Below, in pieces: positions 4,816 through 5,260 of a DNA stretch of 5,260 bases. Under the pieces are notes generated by a model. That model saw only the letters and a list, made by a program, of their open reading frames with translations. It was not told the origin of the DNA and made no database searches. The stretch is from positions 1 through 5,260 of the forward strand of contig SFRS01000069.1 in the NCBI GenBank assembly GCA_004562175.1. Reading direction: 5' to 3'. How positions within the stretch are numbered: position 1 is the stretch's first letter; each line of letters begins with the position of its first letter. Both the position numbers and the translations under genes were made by a program. The stretch comes from a bacterium. Its GTDB lineage: Bacteria > Bacillota > Negativicutes > Acidaminococcales > Acidaminococcaceae.

Positions 4816-5260
4816 ATGTTAGCTGTTGGTACTGTGGCACCGGCCTTCACCCTGCCGGATAAAGAGGGAAATAACGTTAGCTTAAGCGATTTTGCAGGCA
4901 AAAAGGTGGTTTTATACTTCTATCCCAAGGATTCCACCCCTGGCTGTACTCGTCAGGCCCAAGCCTTTCGGGATGCTTTCGAAAAATTCGTCACTGCCGG
5001 AGCAGTCATCATCGGCATCAGCAAGGACAGCGTGAAATCCCATCTGAATTTTGCCACCAAGCAGGAGCTGCCCTTCATTTTGCTGTCCGACACCGAGCAT
5101 ACTGTTTTAGAGGCCTATGAGGTATGGCAGGAAAAGAAGCTGTATGGCAAGGTAAGCATGGGCGTGGTACGCTCTGTATATGTCATTGATGAGGAAGGCA
5201 AAATCGCTGCCGCTTGGACCAAGGTGAAGCCGGAGCAGAGCGCAGTGGATGCACTGGAAT
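4816..5260 (+). CDS. bcp: Thioredoxin-dependent thiol peroxidase, PrxQ/Bcp-type peroxiredoxin (3' end cut by the window)
   Basis: The visible 148 residues cover almost a whole PrxQ/Bcp protein, a family that reduces hydrogen peroxide and organic or fatty-acid hydroperoxides in the cytoplasm. The thioredoxin fold begins with VGTVAPAFTLPDKEG. The active site is YFYPKDSTPGCT, with peroxidatic Cys44 plus the conserved Pro37, Thr41 and Pro42; the later active-site Arg is in GVVRSVYVID. In E. coli Bcp the resolving cysteine lies five residues after the first; here that position is Gln49, and no other cysteine occurs in the visible part. It therefore looks like a one-Cys form that needs an outside thiol for recycling. 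The ATG has AAGGAG eight bases upstream. Given the family length of about 150-157 residues, only a few codons should be missing. Confidence 0.94.
   Translation, partial: MLAVGTVAPAFTLPDKEGNNVSLSDFAGKKVVLYFYPKDSTPGCTRQAQAFRDAFEKFVTAGAVIIGISKDSVKSHLNFATKQELPFILLSDTEHTVLEAYEVWQEKKLYGKVSMGVVRSVYVIDEEGKIAAAWTKVKPEQSAVDALE

Overview
This window looks like chromosomal DNA from a Firmicutes-type bacterium, most likely a Negativicutes or Clostridia member. The evidence is a full AGGAGG-type ribosome binding site before most genes, an rplU-prp-rpmA cluster whose L27 carries a cleavable N-terminal extension, and an RNase E/G gene directly upstream. The genus cannot be settled from this sequence alone.

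Layout, all genes on the + strand. Positions 1-300 hold no intact gene. They contain an apparent 3' remnant of a response-regulator receiver domain (about 48-137), a promoter-like sequence with a palindrome in its spacer (150-178), and a strong terminator-like hairpin (179-219). A cytoplasmic gamma-glutamyltransferase-family protein follows (301-1917); it keeps the catalytic threonine but appears to lack several residues that hold glutamate in classical GGT. A 258-base gap (1918-2175) holds several inverted repeats, a terminator-like hairpin and the promoter region for the next gene.

RNase G/E (2176-3591) is a short, G-type enzyme with S1 domain, two catalytic aspartates and a zinc-link CPVC motif. 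The last codons of rng overlap a near-consensus promoter (3581-3609) that should drive a roughly 110-base structured leader and then rplU (L21), prp (the protease that trims L27) and rpmA (L27). These three genes are packed tightly: prp has no visible Shine-Dalgarno and probably depends on coupling to rplU, and the Shine-Dalgarno of rpmA is made of the last codons of prp. A clear intrinsic terminator (4680-4708) ends the unit. The last gene is a PrxQ/Bcp-type peroxiredoxin with its own extended -10 promoter, cut by the window end.

The genes form a conserved core for ribosome assembly and RNA processing: RNase G matures or decays RNA, L21 and L27 are 50S proteins, and Prp removes the L27 extension. 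The flanking GGT-family and peroxiredoxin genes are separate transcription units. I do not see a clearly new multi-gene system. The points most worth checking are the unusual L27 cleavage site (His before the scissile bond), the altered substrate pocket of the GGT-family protein, the single-cysteine peroxiredoxin and the regulatory palindromes.
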